The notes under the pieces were generated by a model. It was not told the origin of the DNA and searched no databases. It saw only the letters and a program-made list of their open reading frames with translations. 38,008 nucleotides of DNA from Candidatus Omnitrophota bacterium (GTDB lineage Bacteria > Omnitrophota > Gorgyraeia > Gygaellales > Profunditerraquicolaceae): contig JAQTQC010000010.1 of the NCBI GenBank assembly GCA_028712505.1, forward strand, positions 1-38,008, in the 5' to 3' direction. The translations under genes were made by a program, and so were the position numbers. Shown piece by piece: positions 24,945-32,006 of the stretch (position 1 is its first letter; each line of letters starts with the position of its first letter).

Positions 24945-25959
24945 TTTTAGTTATGCTTAGTTTGATATTCAAAGAAAATATATCCGCCTGGTCGATCTTG
25001 AACCTGGAAACCTTCACAGCATCTTTCTCGGTCGTAATGATCGTATCTATTCTTCTTTCTTTAGCGCGACGGAAGATATCATCCAGATCCGCCTGCGCAT
25101 AATCATGGTGGTCGGCAAATCTTAAAGTCTCCGCGATATTAATCCCCAGAGAACAAACCGTGTTCTCAAAGGCCAGCGGATTCCCTATGGCCGAAAAAAC
25201 TAAAACAGACTTACCCTGAAAGGTATCCGTGCTTAAAATCCCGCAGGGTTTACCCAGATTACTAAAACCTTCGGGCCGATGCCTTGACTCTACGATCAAA
25301 GCCCGGGAATTAAACCTTTTTAGACTAGCCTCAATGTCTGAAGTATCCTGTCCGGGATAACTTTGAGTTAAAACAAACACGTCTGCCCTGCTTAAAGCTC
25401 TGAGCGGTTCACGTAAAAAACCCGCCGGGAGCAACCGCAGATTACCAAAAGGATTCTGAGTATCGATAGTTACAATCTCTAAATCTTTAAATATCCGCCA
25501 CTGCTGCATACCATCATCAAGAACCAGGGTATCTACAGCATGCTCCTTGATTGCCCGGGCAGCTCCTCTTAACCTGTCCTTATCCACAACCACATGAGCC
25601 TGAGGAAGTTTTTTCTGCAACATTGCCGGTTCATCTCCCATACCTTTTACTCCGGCAAGCCGGGCATCCCTTTTATAACCCCGGGTAAGCACCGCTATCC
25701 TATTGCCTTTCTGGCTAAGTTTAGCAACCAGGAATTCAACAAGGCTGGTCTTACCCGTACCGCCTAAAGTGATATTTCCTACGCTGATTACTTTGCAATT
25801 AACGTGTGCCTGATGAAGCCTGTAAAAACCAGCCAAGATCAGAACAACCAATCCATAAACTAAAGACAATACAAAGAGCAGCCACTTAAAAAACACTGCC
25901 AGGGGCCCCTTTATCTTACCAGTGACTAAATTATAGAGATAGTCTCTTGGCGAAAACAT
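24898..25959 (-). CDS. lpxK: Tetraacyldisaccharide 4'-kinase
   Basis: LpxK phosphorylates the 4' position of the tetraacyl-disaccharide precursor to give lipid IVA, at the inner membrane. The 353 residues include an N-terminal membrane anchor (about 24-45, FKWLLFVLSLVYGLVVLILAG), the Walker A GNITLGGTGKTSLVEFL, LTRGYKR, GDEPAMLQKKLP, DTLVLDDGMQQW, and LLPAGFLREPL. The C-terminal domain keeps FADHHDYAQADL and TEKDAVKV. The length is normal. It follows the GDT1-family gene by nine bases and overlaps the acyltransferase that would act next in the Raetz pathway. Confidence 0.97.
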   Translation of the reverse strand: MFSPRDYLYNLVTGKIKGPLAVFFKWLLFVLSLVYGLVVLILAGFYRLHQAHVNCKVISVGNITLGGTGKTSLVEFLVAKLSQKGNRIAVLTRGYKRDARLAGVKGMGDEPAMLQKKLPQAHVVVDKDRLRGAARAIKEHAVDTLVLDDGMQQWRIFKDLEIVTIDTQNPFGNLRLLPAGFLREPLRALSRADVFVLTQSYPGQDTSDIEASLKRFNSRALIVESRHRPEGFSNLGKPCGILSTDTFQGKSVLVFSAIGNPLAFENTVCSLGINIAETLRFADHHDYAQADLDDIFRRAKERRIDTIITTEKDAVKVSRFKIDQADIFSLNIKLSITKNEAEFDRRLFKLYSL

Positions 25960-25968
25960 GATTAAGAT

Positions 25969-26241
25969 TTAAATTGCCTTAAAAAGCATTAGAAAACCGA
26001 TGATTATAAACAAGGACGCTCCAATATAACGGATCAGCTCAGGCCGGATAAATCTAGCCAAAAGCGCTCCCAGAAAAACCGAAATCACCGTAACAATGAT
26101 ATAAGCTGATACCGAACCCAACCAGACAGAAATAGGCTTACCGGTCTTAGCCGCCATGCCAATACCAACCAGTTGGGTTTTATCCGCCAATTCTGCGAAA
26201 AATACCCCGCCAAAAGTAGCCAAAAAAACCTTCCAATCCAT
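25969..26241 (-). CDS. GDT1/TMEM165 (UPF0016) family half-size cation transporter
   Basis: A 90-residue membrane protein with three predicted helices (about 3-25, 37-60, 68-89). It carries one copy of the family motif E-x-G/A-D-K-T as ELADKTQL (residues 16-23). Typical members have about 190 residues with two such repeats and move Mn2+ or Ca2+ out of the cytoplasm in exchange for protons. Single-repeat forms are known and must form homodimers or pair with a second half. No partner half gene lies nearby. It heads the lipid A/glycosyltransferase cluster, with GAGAGGAG before the ATG. Manganese supply to glycosyltransferases is a possible link, but only inference. Confidence 0.88.
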   Translation of the reverse strand: MDWKVFLATFGGVFFAELADKTQLVGIGMAAKTGKPISVWLGSVSAYIIVTVISVFLGALLARFIRPELIRYIGASLFIIIGFLMLFKAI

Positions 26242-26283
26242 TCCCTGCTCCTCTCTATTAAGTTAGGTGTACTTTAAGCAAAT

Positions 26284-26312
26284 ATGATATCATATAAGGA
26301 GCTCCCAGGCAA
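26284..26312 (-). promoter_or_regulatory. Candidate promoter of the lipid A/glycosyltransferase cluster
   Basis: On the minus strand TTGCCT (26307-26312) and TATCAT (26284-26289) are 17 bases apart, in the 116-bp gap upstream of the GDT1-family gene. The -10 region lies in a perfect 14-bp palindrome, ATATGATATCATAT (26282-26295), which could also be an operator. Consensus match only. Confidence 0.4.
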
Positions 26313-26357
26313 ATAGTTTAAAGGATTAAAACGCAAGAATACCAATAAGATATGTAA

Positions 26358-27014
26358 TTAAAGCGGGATATAACCGGAAATCTGGTTCAACTTGCTGACT
26401 ACGATATCGGCATCGGTCAAATACTCTTTGGGTAAGCTGGTAGAAACAGCAATACAAGGCATTCCAGCTTTCTTAGCGGAAATAATACCAAATGGTGCAT
26501 TTTCTACAACCAAACAGGCTTGTGGACTAAGCCCTAACAACCCGGATGCCTTAAGATAGGGCTCGGGATGGGGCTTACCGTTCTTGACCTGATTACCGGC
26601 TACCACGACATCAAAAAGTTTATACAATTTAACAGGCAGGATCCTGTGTATCTCATTAATCGGACTGCCCGTGACTAAACCCAGCATGAAACCCTGACTT
26701 TTTAATTCAACCAACAACTCAGAGGCGCCGTGGAAGATATGGCGCTTAAAATAACGCCTGAATATTTTCTGACGCAATCCGAATATAGCATTCAGGGTCT
26801 TCTTTGTCGGTTTTATCTTTTCACGTTCCAGCAGGCCTTTTAAGGTAGTTTCCCAGCGTTCGCCTTCTTGAGCATAAACCTCAAAACAACTCACCCGCAC
26901 ACCCCAGGGGCGCAGAGCCTCATACCAGGCAATAAAATGATACGGCATCGAATCGACAATTACACCGTCCATATCAAAGATGATCGCCTTTGGCCTAATC
27001 CTTAATTTTTTCAT
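26358..27014 (-). CDS. HAD-superfamily hydrolase, beta-phosphoglucomutase/phosphatase-like
   Basis: A 218-residue cytosolic HAD protein. The nucleophile motif IIFDMDGVIVDS (residues 12-23) has both Asp residues. A helical cap follows (about 25-90). Motif II is LVTGSP, the motif III Lys is in NGKPHPEPYL, and motif IV is VVENAPFGIISAK with Glu in place of the usual first Asp of ED. This pattern fits the beta-phosphoglucomutase/GPP-like subfamily, which acts on sugar phosphates. The exact substrate cannot be told. It stands ten bases after the STAS-PilZ gene and ends the upstream gene block; the 116-bp gap after it holds a promoter-like site. Confidence 0.88.
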   Translation of the reverse strand: MKKLRIRPKAIIFDMDGVIVDSMPYHFIAWYEALRPWGVRVSCFEVYAQEGERWETTLKGLLEREKIKPTKKTLNAIFGLRQKIFRRYFKRHIFHGASELLVELKSQGFMLGLVTGSPINEIHRILPVKLYKLFDVVVAGNQVKNGKPHPEPYLKASGLLGLSPQACLVVENAPFGIISAKKAGMPCIAVSTSLPKEYLTDADIVVSKLNQISGYIPL

Positions 27015-27024
27015 ATTTTAATTT

Positions 27025-27747
27025 TTAATCGGGAGATGAAAAAGAGAGGTTGCGCTCGATAAACTCAATCAATTCCCGCTGCACCCCGGGGGATATATTC
27101 CGGAATTCCACGCCAAATCCCGGATATTCATGCGGCTGAACTTCCTTATCCGGAACCCAGACAACAGTAGCCTCGATTAAAAGCTCTTTGCTCTTCGGAG
27201 CCAGTTTCATCTTAAGTATTACCTCATCTCCCAGCCTAAAATTATCGCAACCGAATATGAAAGCGCCTACTGCGCTCAAATTCAGCATATCCACCTTAAG
27301 ACAGTTTGGCGAGCTTGAAGACTTGGATTTTAATTCCACCTTCAAATCGATGGGTAAACGCTTGAATCTACGGCGCAGCTGCATTTTCTTGATATTCTCA
27401 ATCGCCTTGTCTTCTTTGAAACTGCCTATCGCCAGATCCTCCGTAGCGCAAATCTCTATAACCCTGTCCATTCCGGAAACCGCAAACACCCCCCTAAGAT
27501 GAGCCGGGATATTCAGGAATTTCATCCTCCCCTGGCTATTTGCCACCTCTTTATAAGCTATAACCACAACCGAAATGCCCATGTAGTCGATACCTTCAAT
27601 CTCCTCCAGGTTACAGAGTATATCTGTATATCCGTCACGCAGACACTGCCCGACCACTTCCACAAGATTGGCGGAATTCACATCTATGCGACCGGATAAA
27701 TCCATGATAATCACGCCATCTTTTTGCCGTAATTTTATCTCTAGCAT
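27025..27747 (-). CDS. STAS-PilZ two-domain regulator
   Basis: Residues 1-about 110 form a STAS (anti-anti-sigma) domain: LEIKLRQKDGVIIMDLSGRID, FLNIPAHLRGVFAVSGMD. The loop normally holding the phosphorylated Ser (D-S-S-G) reads DYMGIS, so regulation by a serine kinase in the usual way is unlikely. Residues about 123-240 form a PilZ domain with the c-di-GMP motifs RRRFKRLPI (R-x3-R type) and LNLSAVGAF (N-x-S-x2-G). It lacks a DNA-binding or membrane part. It may link c-di-GMP to a partner-binding STAS surface; target unknown. It overlaps osmC by seven bases. Confidence 0.87.
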   Translation of the reverse strand: MLEIKLRQKDGVIIMDLSGRIDVNSANLVEVVGQCLRDGYTDILCNLEEIEGIDYMGISVVVIAYKEVANSQGRMKFLNIPAHLRGVFAVSGMDRVIEICATEDLAIGSFKEDKAIENIKKMQLRRRFKRLPIDLKVELKSKSSSSPNCLKVDMLNLSAVGAFIFGCDNFRLGDEVILKMKLAPKSKELLIEATVVWVPDKEVQPHEYPGFGVEFRNISPGVQRELIEFIERNLSFSSPD

Positions 27748-28124
27748 ATCAATTTAAATTCTATTGCAGGGTTTGACTTCAGGGTATTGTGCGCTGGACA
27801 GTTTTTAACAAACTCCAGCAAGGCCTTTTGCCTGCGCTCGTCAATCAATCCGGGTTTTAAATCTATTTCCACACTGATATACCTGAAGGAAAACGGTGAT
27901 TCTTTAGAAAGCTCAGCAGAAACATTAACCTTGAAATTCTCCAGTTGCAGTTTTGAGCCTTCTGCATATTTACGGATATAAACTCCGATACAACTCCCCA
28001 GTCCGGCAAGAAGCGCATCCAGGGGAGTCAATCCTTTGCCTTTCGCATCAATAGAAAATTCACCTTCCCCTGCCTTAGCACTAAAAGCCATATCCCGGTT
28101 ATGCGTAACCTCAACCCTGTACAT
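27741..28124 (-). CDS. OsmC/Ohr-family peroxidase-like protein
   Basis: A 127-residue OsmC-family protein. The two redox cysteines are in LGSCIGVYIRKYA and VKNCPAHNTLKSNP, the spacing typical of thiol-dependent hydroperoxide reductases. The GLTPLDALLAGLGSC context is characteristic. Family members reduce organic hydroperoxides using lipoyl or thiol donors; the physiological substrate here is unknown. GAGGGG precedes the ATG, and a TATACT box lies about 20 bases upstream of the ATG in the 57-bp gap, without a convincing -35. It is followed by the STAS-PilZ gene with a short overlap. Confidence 0.93.
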   Translation of the reverse strand: MYRVEVTHNRDMAFSAKAGEGEFSIDAKGKGLTPLDALLAGLGSCIGVYIRKYAEGSKLQLENFKVNVSAELSKESPFSFRYISVEIDLKPGLIDERRQKALLEFVKNCPAHNTLKSNPAIEFKLIC

Positions 28125-28181
28125 TTATCCCCTCGATTTTTTGAAGTATACTAACACGTCCGATTCCATATTACAAGAAGG

Positions 28182-28658
28182 TTAATAAACCTTGGGCTTT
28201 GCCTGTTTCTTCCAGAGTTCAAAAAGCTCGATATTCTCTTTTACCAATACCGCCGGGTTAAGCTTGATTTTATTCTTTGCCAGCTGCTTTAACTTCAGAT
28301 TAGATACCCGCAATTCATTAAAACCATATCTCTCGGCATCCTTAATCGCACAGCCAAAGACAATCCGCGAAATCTTCGCCCAATGGCATGCTGCAAAACA
28401 CATTGGACAGGGCTCGCATGTAGAATAAATAATACAACCGCTTAAATCAACTTTCTTAAGCCTCTTACAAGCCAGGCGGATAGCAGTTATTTCCGCGTGC
28501 GCGGTGATATCGGTATTCCTCCAGACAAGATTATGGCTGCAAGCAATAACCTTCCTATCTTTTACGATGCAAGCGCCAAAAGGGGTTTGGCCTTTTCTTA
28601 CCCCCTGACTGGCTTTTTCTATAGCCAGGCGCATAAATTTTTCATCGTTTTTATTCAT
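28182..28658 (-). CDS. Guanine deaminase-like nucleoside/nucleobase deaminase
   Basis: A 158-residue cytidine-deaminase-superfamily enzyme. The zinc site is HAEITAIRLA (His and the catalytic Glu) plus CEPCPMC. The ITAHAEITAIRLACKRL and STCEPCPMC context, with N-terminal KGQTPFGACIV and SHNLVWRNTD, resembles GuaD of Bacillus, which turns guanine into xanthine. A tRNA adenosine deaminase (TadA) is less likely, as RNA-binding features are not obvious. The start has GGAG three bases upstream. It lies between the UbiA-family gene and osmC, about 2.4 kb from a second deaminase of a different subgroup. Confidence 0.88.
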   Translation of the reverse strand: MNKNDEKFMRLAIEKASQGVRKGQTPFGACIVKDRKVIACSHNLVWRNTDITAHAEITAIRLACKRLKKVDLSGCIIYSTCEPCPMCFAACHWAKISRIVFGCAIKDAERYGFNELRVSNLKLKQLAKNKIKLNPAVLVKENIELFELWKKQAKPKVY

Positions 28659-28668
28659 TGTCTCCAGC

Positions 28669-29586
28669 CTATTTTATCTTGCCTAAAAACAACCCCAATA
28701 TACATGATAAAGATGTCCCTAAATTGACCAGGATAGTCATTGCGCACATCCCCTGTAGCAGCATTCTGTCTTTATAACTGCCTTTGAGCATCAAATAAGC
28801 CAAAACTACCGCGCTGATTAATACCGGAAAATAAAAAAATAAACTGACTAAAGGCAACCCTCTGATTAAAGCCAAAAGAAAACTTACCCCGGAGCAAGCC
28901 ACAAGCAGGGCATAAACAAGACCGCCTTTTTTCTTTCCTGCCCGGACCAATAAATTATTTTTCCCCGCTTCTTTATCCGCTTCGTAATCAGGGTATTCAT
29001 TAATCAGGATTATATTTAACACTGTGCAAGCAACAGGCAGCGACACAAAAAAGGCTAATCTATCAAACCTGGATGCCTGTATATAGAAACCGGCGTTTAC
29101 AGCCAGAAGACCAAAACTATAAGCAATAAAAAGTTCACCTAACCCCCGGCTCACCCAGCGCAAAGGAGGCTTAGAATAAAACAACCCGCAGATTACTCCC
29201 GAAACGCCTAAGAGTATAGTCCAGGTGCCGGTTCTAAGATAAAACTGCAAAACCGCTCCTATTGCCAAGGCCAGCAAGACAACCAGGTAAGCCAGGATTT
29301 TTACTTTACCCTCGGGGATCTGCCTCCGGACCAATACCTGGCTGCCTCCGCTAAAAGGGTTTTTACCTAAAACTGCCGAGCGGCTATCTTCTCTGATATC
29401 GTAGATCTCCCCGCTGTAATGAGACCCCAGCTGTATAAGAACAGAACCTGATAAACCCAATAAGAATACCGCCAGGTTAAATTCACCTGTAAGCCGTTGT
29501 GCCAAAAGCGCACCCAAGAAATACGGCAGGATTACTACGCTTAAAAATGGGATACGCGAAAGCAGTATCCAGTATTTCATCTTCAT
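28669..29586 (-). CDS. UbiA-family prenyltransferase (MenA-like)
   Basis: An integral membrane protein of about 305 residues with eight or so hydrophobic helices. The second Asp-rich motif is clear (NEYPDYEADKEAGKNNLLVRAG region: D-x3-D, then GK and LxVRxG). The first is degenerate: the usual NDxxD reads SGEIYDIRED. The pattern is closest to 1,4-dihydroxy-2-naphthoate polyprenyltransferase (MenA), which makes demethylmenaquinone, but other UbiA substrates are possible. A TTG at 29631 would add 15 residues; ATG at 29586 is preferred, although the best AGGAG lies 20 bases away, so the start is uncertain. No other men genes lie in the window. Confidence 0.85.
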   Translation of the reverse strand: MKMKYWILLSRIPFLSVVILPYFLGALLAQRLTGEFNLAVFLLGLSGSVLIQLGSHYSGEIYDIREDSRSAVLGKNPFSGGSQVLVRRQIPEGKVKILAYLVVLLALAIGAVLQFYLRTGTWTILLGVSGVICGLFYSKPPLRWVSRGLGELFIAYSFGLLAVNAGFYIQASRFDRLAFFVSLPVACTVLNIILINEYPDYEADKEAGKNNLLVRAGKKKGGLVYALLVACSGVSFLLALIRGLPLVSLFFYFPVLISAVVLAYLMLKGSYKDRMLLQGMCAMTILVNLGTSLSCILGLFLGKIK

Positions 29587-29669
29587 ACTTTCACAAAAAG
29601 ATATTACTCCTAGGATAAAAACGAATAACAACCGTTCAAGTATTTCGCCTCAACTTTATACCGAGGGGC

Positions 29670-30095
29670 TTATTTCTTTATAAAATCCTGATAAATAGCC
29701 AGGATCATCACGATAGCTGAACTACTGAAAATAAAGAAATAATTTATGGCGTCTTTGTTTGAACGCATGCGACAGAGCATCGTACGCAGGAATTCCCTGT
29801 CTCCGGCATCCAAATCCTGGCTGTTTGAGATTTTCTTATGGATCTGGTATTTTTCCAATTCCCGGCGCAATAATTTATCCTGTTTGAATTTATAGAGAAA
29901 GTATAAAAAGAATCCGGCTACGCCTATATACCAGAAAAACTTCGGCCAGAATAAACCGAAAGATAAAACAAGGTTCACCACTCTTACCGAAATCGTAGCA
30001 ATTACCCCGATAAAGAGAAATACCCAGGAGGCGGCAGAATCCCGGCAACTGGCAGCAGCTTGACAATTCAGGCATTCTTTCTTAGGTCTAAACAT
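29670..30095 (-). CDS. Small membrane protein with N-terminal Cys motif, unknown
   Basis: I do not recognise this 141-residue protein. The N-terminus has C-x2-C-x5-C (residues 8-17, CLNCQAAASC), possibly metal binding. Two or three hydrophobic helices (about 23-45, 50-68) follow, then a charged cytosolic stretch with DAGDREFLRTMLCRMRSNKDA, and a last helix near the C-terminus (about 117-136). It overlaps the 61-codon gene by 8 bases and stands between it and the UbiA-family gene, so it is probably cotranscribed. Base use looks like the neighbours'. Confidence 0.75.
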   Translation of the reverse strand: MFRPKKECLNCQAAASCRDSAASWVFLFIGVIATISVRVVNLVLSFGLFWPKFFWYIGVAGFFLYFLYKFKQDKLLRRELEKYQIHKKISNSQDLDAGDREFLRTMLCRMRSNKDAINYFFIFSSSAIVMILAIYQDFIKK

Positions 30096-30273
30096 TGTTA
30101 TCGCTAAAAATCAGATCCTTATTATTGGTCCGGCGCAATGCCTTGACCATCCGCTCGTAAGCCTCCCGGGCGGAAGCGCCTTCGGTAAGATGATCAAAAC
30201 AAACCGCCGCATATCCTCTACGGTTCTTTATCTTAAAAATCTGTACTTTCAGGTGACCGAATTTTTCTATCAT
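30088..30273 (-). CDS. Small conserved-looking protein of 61 residues, unknown
   Basis: A 61-residue soluble protein with RGYAAVCFDHLTEGASAREAY in its centre. The beta-strand then G-x-S-x-x-E-A-x-x-x-M pattern faintly resembles HicB-type small proteins, but no toxin partner is adjacent, so this is not claimed. It overlaps the next gene by 8 bases and starts 11 bases after the previous one. No clear Shine-Dalgarno is seen. Packing in the run supports its being real. Confidence 0.65.
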   Translation of the reverse strand: MIEKFGHLKVQIFKIKNRRGYAAVCFDHLTEGASAREAYERMVKALRRTNNKDLIFSDNNV

Positions 30274-30284
30274 TCAATATTTAA

Positions 30285-31034
30285 TCAACTAACTTCAATT
30301 CTTGCTTGAGCATCAAAGGGATTAGTGCGCATAGCCAAAGAAAATAAATACGGATAATTTAACCTGAGATGTTCCATGTAAGACACCCATTGTATGACAA
30401 GCAGGCGATACACCCTTTTCAAATCCCCGGAAATGTGTTCATAATCTTTCGGGGTGAGTTGGTTTAAGTCTGCGCGCCCCTCTAGCTCTTCGCTCAGATG
30501 AAAAACTGCCCAGAGCAAATCAGTAAAAGTTTCGTGCTCCAGAAGATTCTGGTTTTCAAGCAGGCCAAGCAGAAAATTACGTTTTTTGACCAAAAAATCT
30601 TTTAGGCCCGCTAAATCCCCTTTTTTATAATCAATCTGGCAATCAAAACCTCTTGCCTCTTTTTGCAGGCGGCGGAATTCAGGCGTTGACCACTCTGAAT
30701 GCATGATCAATTTATCAGATATTGAACAACCTTGCATATCAAAAGCAATACAGGATTTCAGCAGCCCCCTGCCCACCTCGCTGAAGAAAGCGCCGATAAC
30801 CATATTCATTTTCTTGAACAGGGCCTGCTTCTCACGGTAAGCTAAAAGGTTATGCATTACCAGCGTAACCAGAAAAACCTCCAGAAAAACAAAGGCGATA
30901 TCCCCGACAAGATAGATAAATATGTGATGACTGTCCCGGAAAATCAAAAAATGGACGTAATAAACCAGCGCTGAGAGAAAAATCAAAACAGCCCCCAGAA
31001 TAAACTGCCAGTTAAATACTTTCCTGAAATCCAT
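30285..31034 (-). CDS. Two-helix membrane protein, unknown
   Basis: A 249-residue protein with two N-terminal membrane helices (about 10-30 and 38-62) and a cytosolic helical part of some 180 residues rich in Leu, Glu and Lys (SEVGRGLLKSCIAFD, LLGLLENQNLLEHETF, LLWAVFHLSEELEG). I recognise no domain. It begins with AGGAG seven bases before the ATG, two bases after the cytosine deaminase stop, and is followed by the 61-residue gene. Co-occurrence suggests an envelope function shared with the next two genes, not proven. Confidence 0.78.
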   Translation of the reverse strand: MDFRKVFNWQFILGAVLIFLSALVYYVHFLIFRDSHHIFIYLVGDIAFVFLEVFLVTLVMHNLLAYREKQALFKKMNMVIGAFFSEVGRGLLKSCIAFDMQGCSISDKLIMHSEWSTPEFRRLQKEARGFDCQIDYKKGDLAGLKDFLVKKRNFLLGLLENQNLLEHETFTDLLWAVFHLSEELEGRADLNQLTPKDYEHISGDLKRVYRLLVIQWVSYMEHLRLNYPYLFSLAMRTNPFDAQARIEVS

Positions 31035-31036
31035 AA

Positions 31037-31474
31037 TTATTCTCCTATATCTTCATTCCATAACTTCGGATTATCTTTAATGAAATTCCGCATCAACTGC
31101 TTGCAATCTGCCGAATCCAGATTTACTATCTTTACCCCTCGCCTCCTGGCATAAGTCTCAGGACCTTTAAAAGTTTTATTCTCCCCAATTACCACTTTAG
31201 GTATTTTATAGAGCAGGATTGCCCCCATGCACATATCACAGGGAGAAAGCGTGGAATAAATAACGCACTTTTTATAGTCCGCACTTTTTAACCTGCCGGC
31301 ATTCTCCAGACAATCCATTTCCGCATGCAGAACCGCCGATTCTCTTTGGATGCGCCGGTTATGCCCCCTGGCGATGATCACCCCGTCTTTGACCAATACT
31401 GCTCCGATCGGGATACCACCCTCAGCCAAGCCTTTCTTCGCTTCCTTAATCGCCTCCTGCATGAACTTTTCCAT
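31037..31474 (-). CDS. Cytosine deaminase, Fcy1-like
   Basis: A 145-residue zinc deaminase. The site is HAEMDCLENAGRL (His, catalytic Glu) and TLSPCDMCMGA. The whole protein closely follows yeast cytosine deaminase as I recall it: EGGIPIGAVLVKDG, ARGHNRRIQ (the substrate-binding Asn), the CDMC site, VVIGENKTFKGPE and the C-terminal lid ending WNEDIGE. Fcy1 converts cytosine to uracil. Bacterial cytosine deaminases are usually the unrelated amidohydrolase CodA. A GTG three codons upstream (31480) lies against the greA stop; the ATG at 31474 with AGGTG is preferred. It sits directly after greA. Confidence 0.88.
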   Translation of the reverse strand: MEKFMQEAIKEAKKGLAEGGIPIGAVLVKDGVIIARGHNRRIQRESAVLHAEMDCLENAGRLKSADYKKCVIYSTLSPCDMCMGAILLYKIPKVVIGENKTFKGPETYARRRGVKIVNLDSADCKQLMRNFIKDNPKLWNEDIGE

Positions 31475-31480
31475 AAACAC

Positions 31481-31951
31481 CTAGCGCGATATTTTAACTA
31501 TTTTATACTTCAACAGTCCTGCCGGAACCTTTATCTCGGCAATCTCCCCCTCCTTATGACCTAACAAACCCTCACCCACCGGAGAAGTTACTGAAATCTT
31601 ATTTTGATTATAATCCGCCTCCAGTTCCGAAACCAGCGTGTACTCCATCTCCTCTTCAGTATCCATATCCATCAATTTTACTTTAGCACCGATTAAAACC
31701 TGATCGTGAGGAATATCCTTATCCAGTATACGCACCCGGGAAAGTTTTTCTTCAAGCTCCAGGATATTCTTCTCATTATGCCCCTGGGCATCTTTAGCAG
31801 CATCATACTCGGCATTCTCGCTGATATCGCCGTGCGCGCGGGCTTCTCCTACCGCCTTAGAAAGCGCCCTGCGTTTAACCGTCTTTAAATATTCCAACTC
31901 GCTGACTAATTTTTCATAGCCTTCCTGAGTCAAATAAATATCCCCTGACAT
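31481..31951 (-). CDS. greA: Transcription elongation factor GreA
   Basis: GreA stimulates cleavage of backtracked RNA by RNA polymerase. The N-terminal coiled coil has YLTQEGYEKLVSELEYLK and the tip ARAHGDISENAEYDAAKDAQ with the acidic residues that enter the polymerase. The C-terminal FKBP-like domain ends in SPVGEGLLGHKEGEIAEIKVPAG. The upstream in-frame GTG (31981) would add ten residues; the ATG at 31951 has AAGGAG at ideal spacing, giving 156 residues as in other GreA proteins. Confidence 0.97.
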   Translation of the reverse strand: MSGDIYLTQEGYEKLVSELEYLKTVKRRALSKAVGEARAHGDISENAEYDAAKDAQGHNEKNILELEEKLSRVRILDKDIPHDQVLIGAKVKLMDMDTEEEMEYTLVSELEADYNQNKISVTSPVGEGLLGHKEGEIAEIKVPAGLLKYKIVKISR

Positions 31952-32006
31952 ATTCAGCTCCTTTACCCGCAAAGGGTACACCAGCCAATTACCTTCGGCC
32001 CAGGTG

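Noticed and set aside
30088-30273. HicB-type antitoxin
   Set aside because: The resemblance is faint and no HicA-like partner is adjacent.
31952-31981. GTG start extending GreA by ten residues
   Set aside because: AAGGAG lies inside this extension at the right distance from the ATG at 31951.
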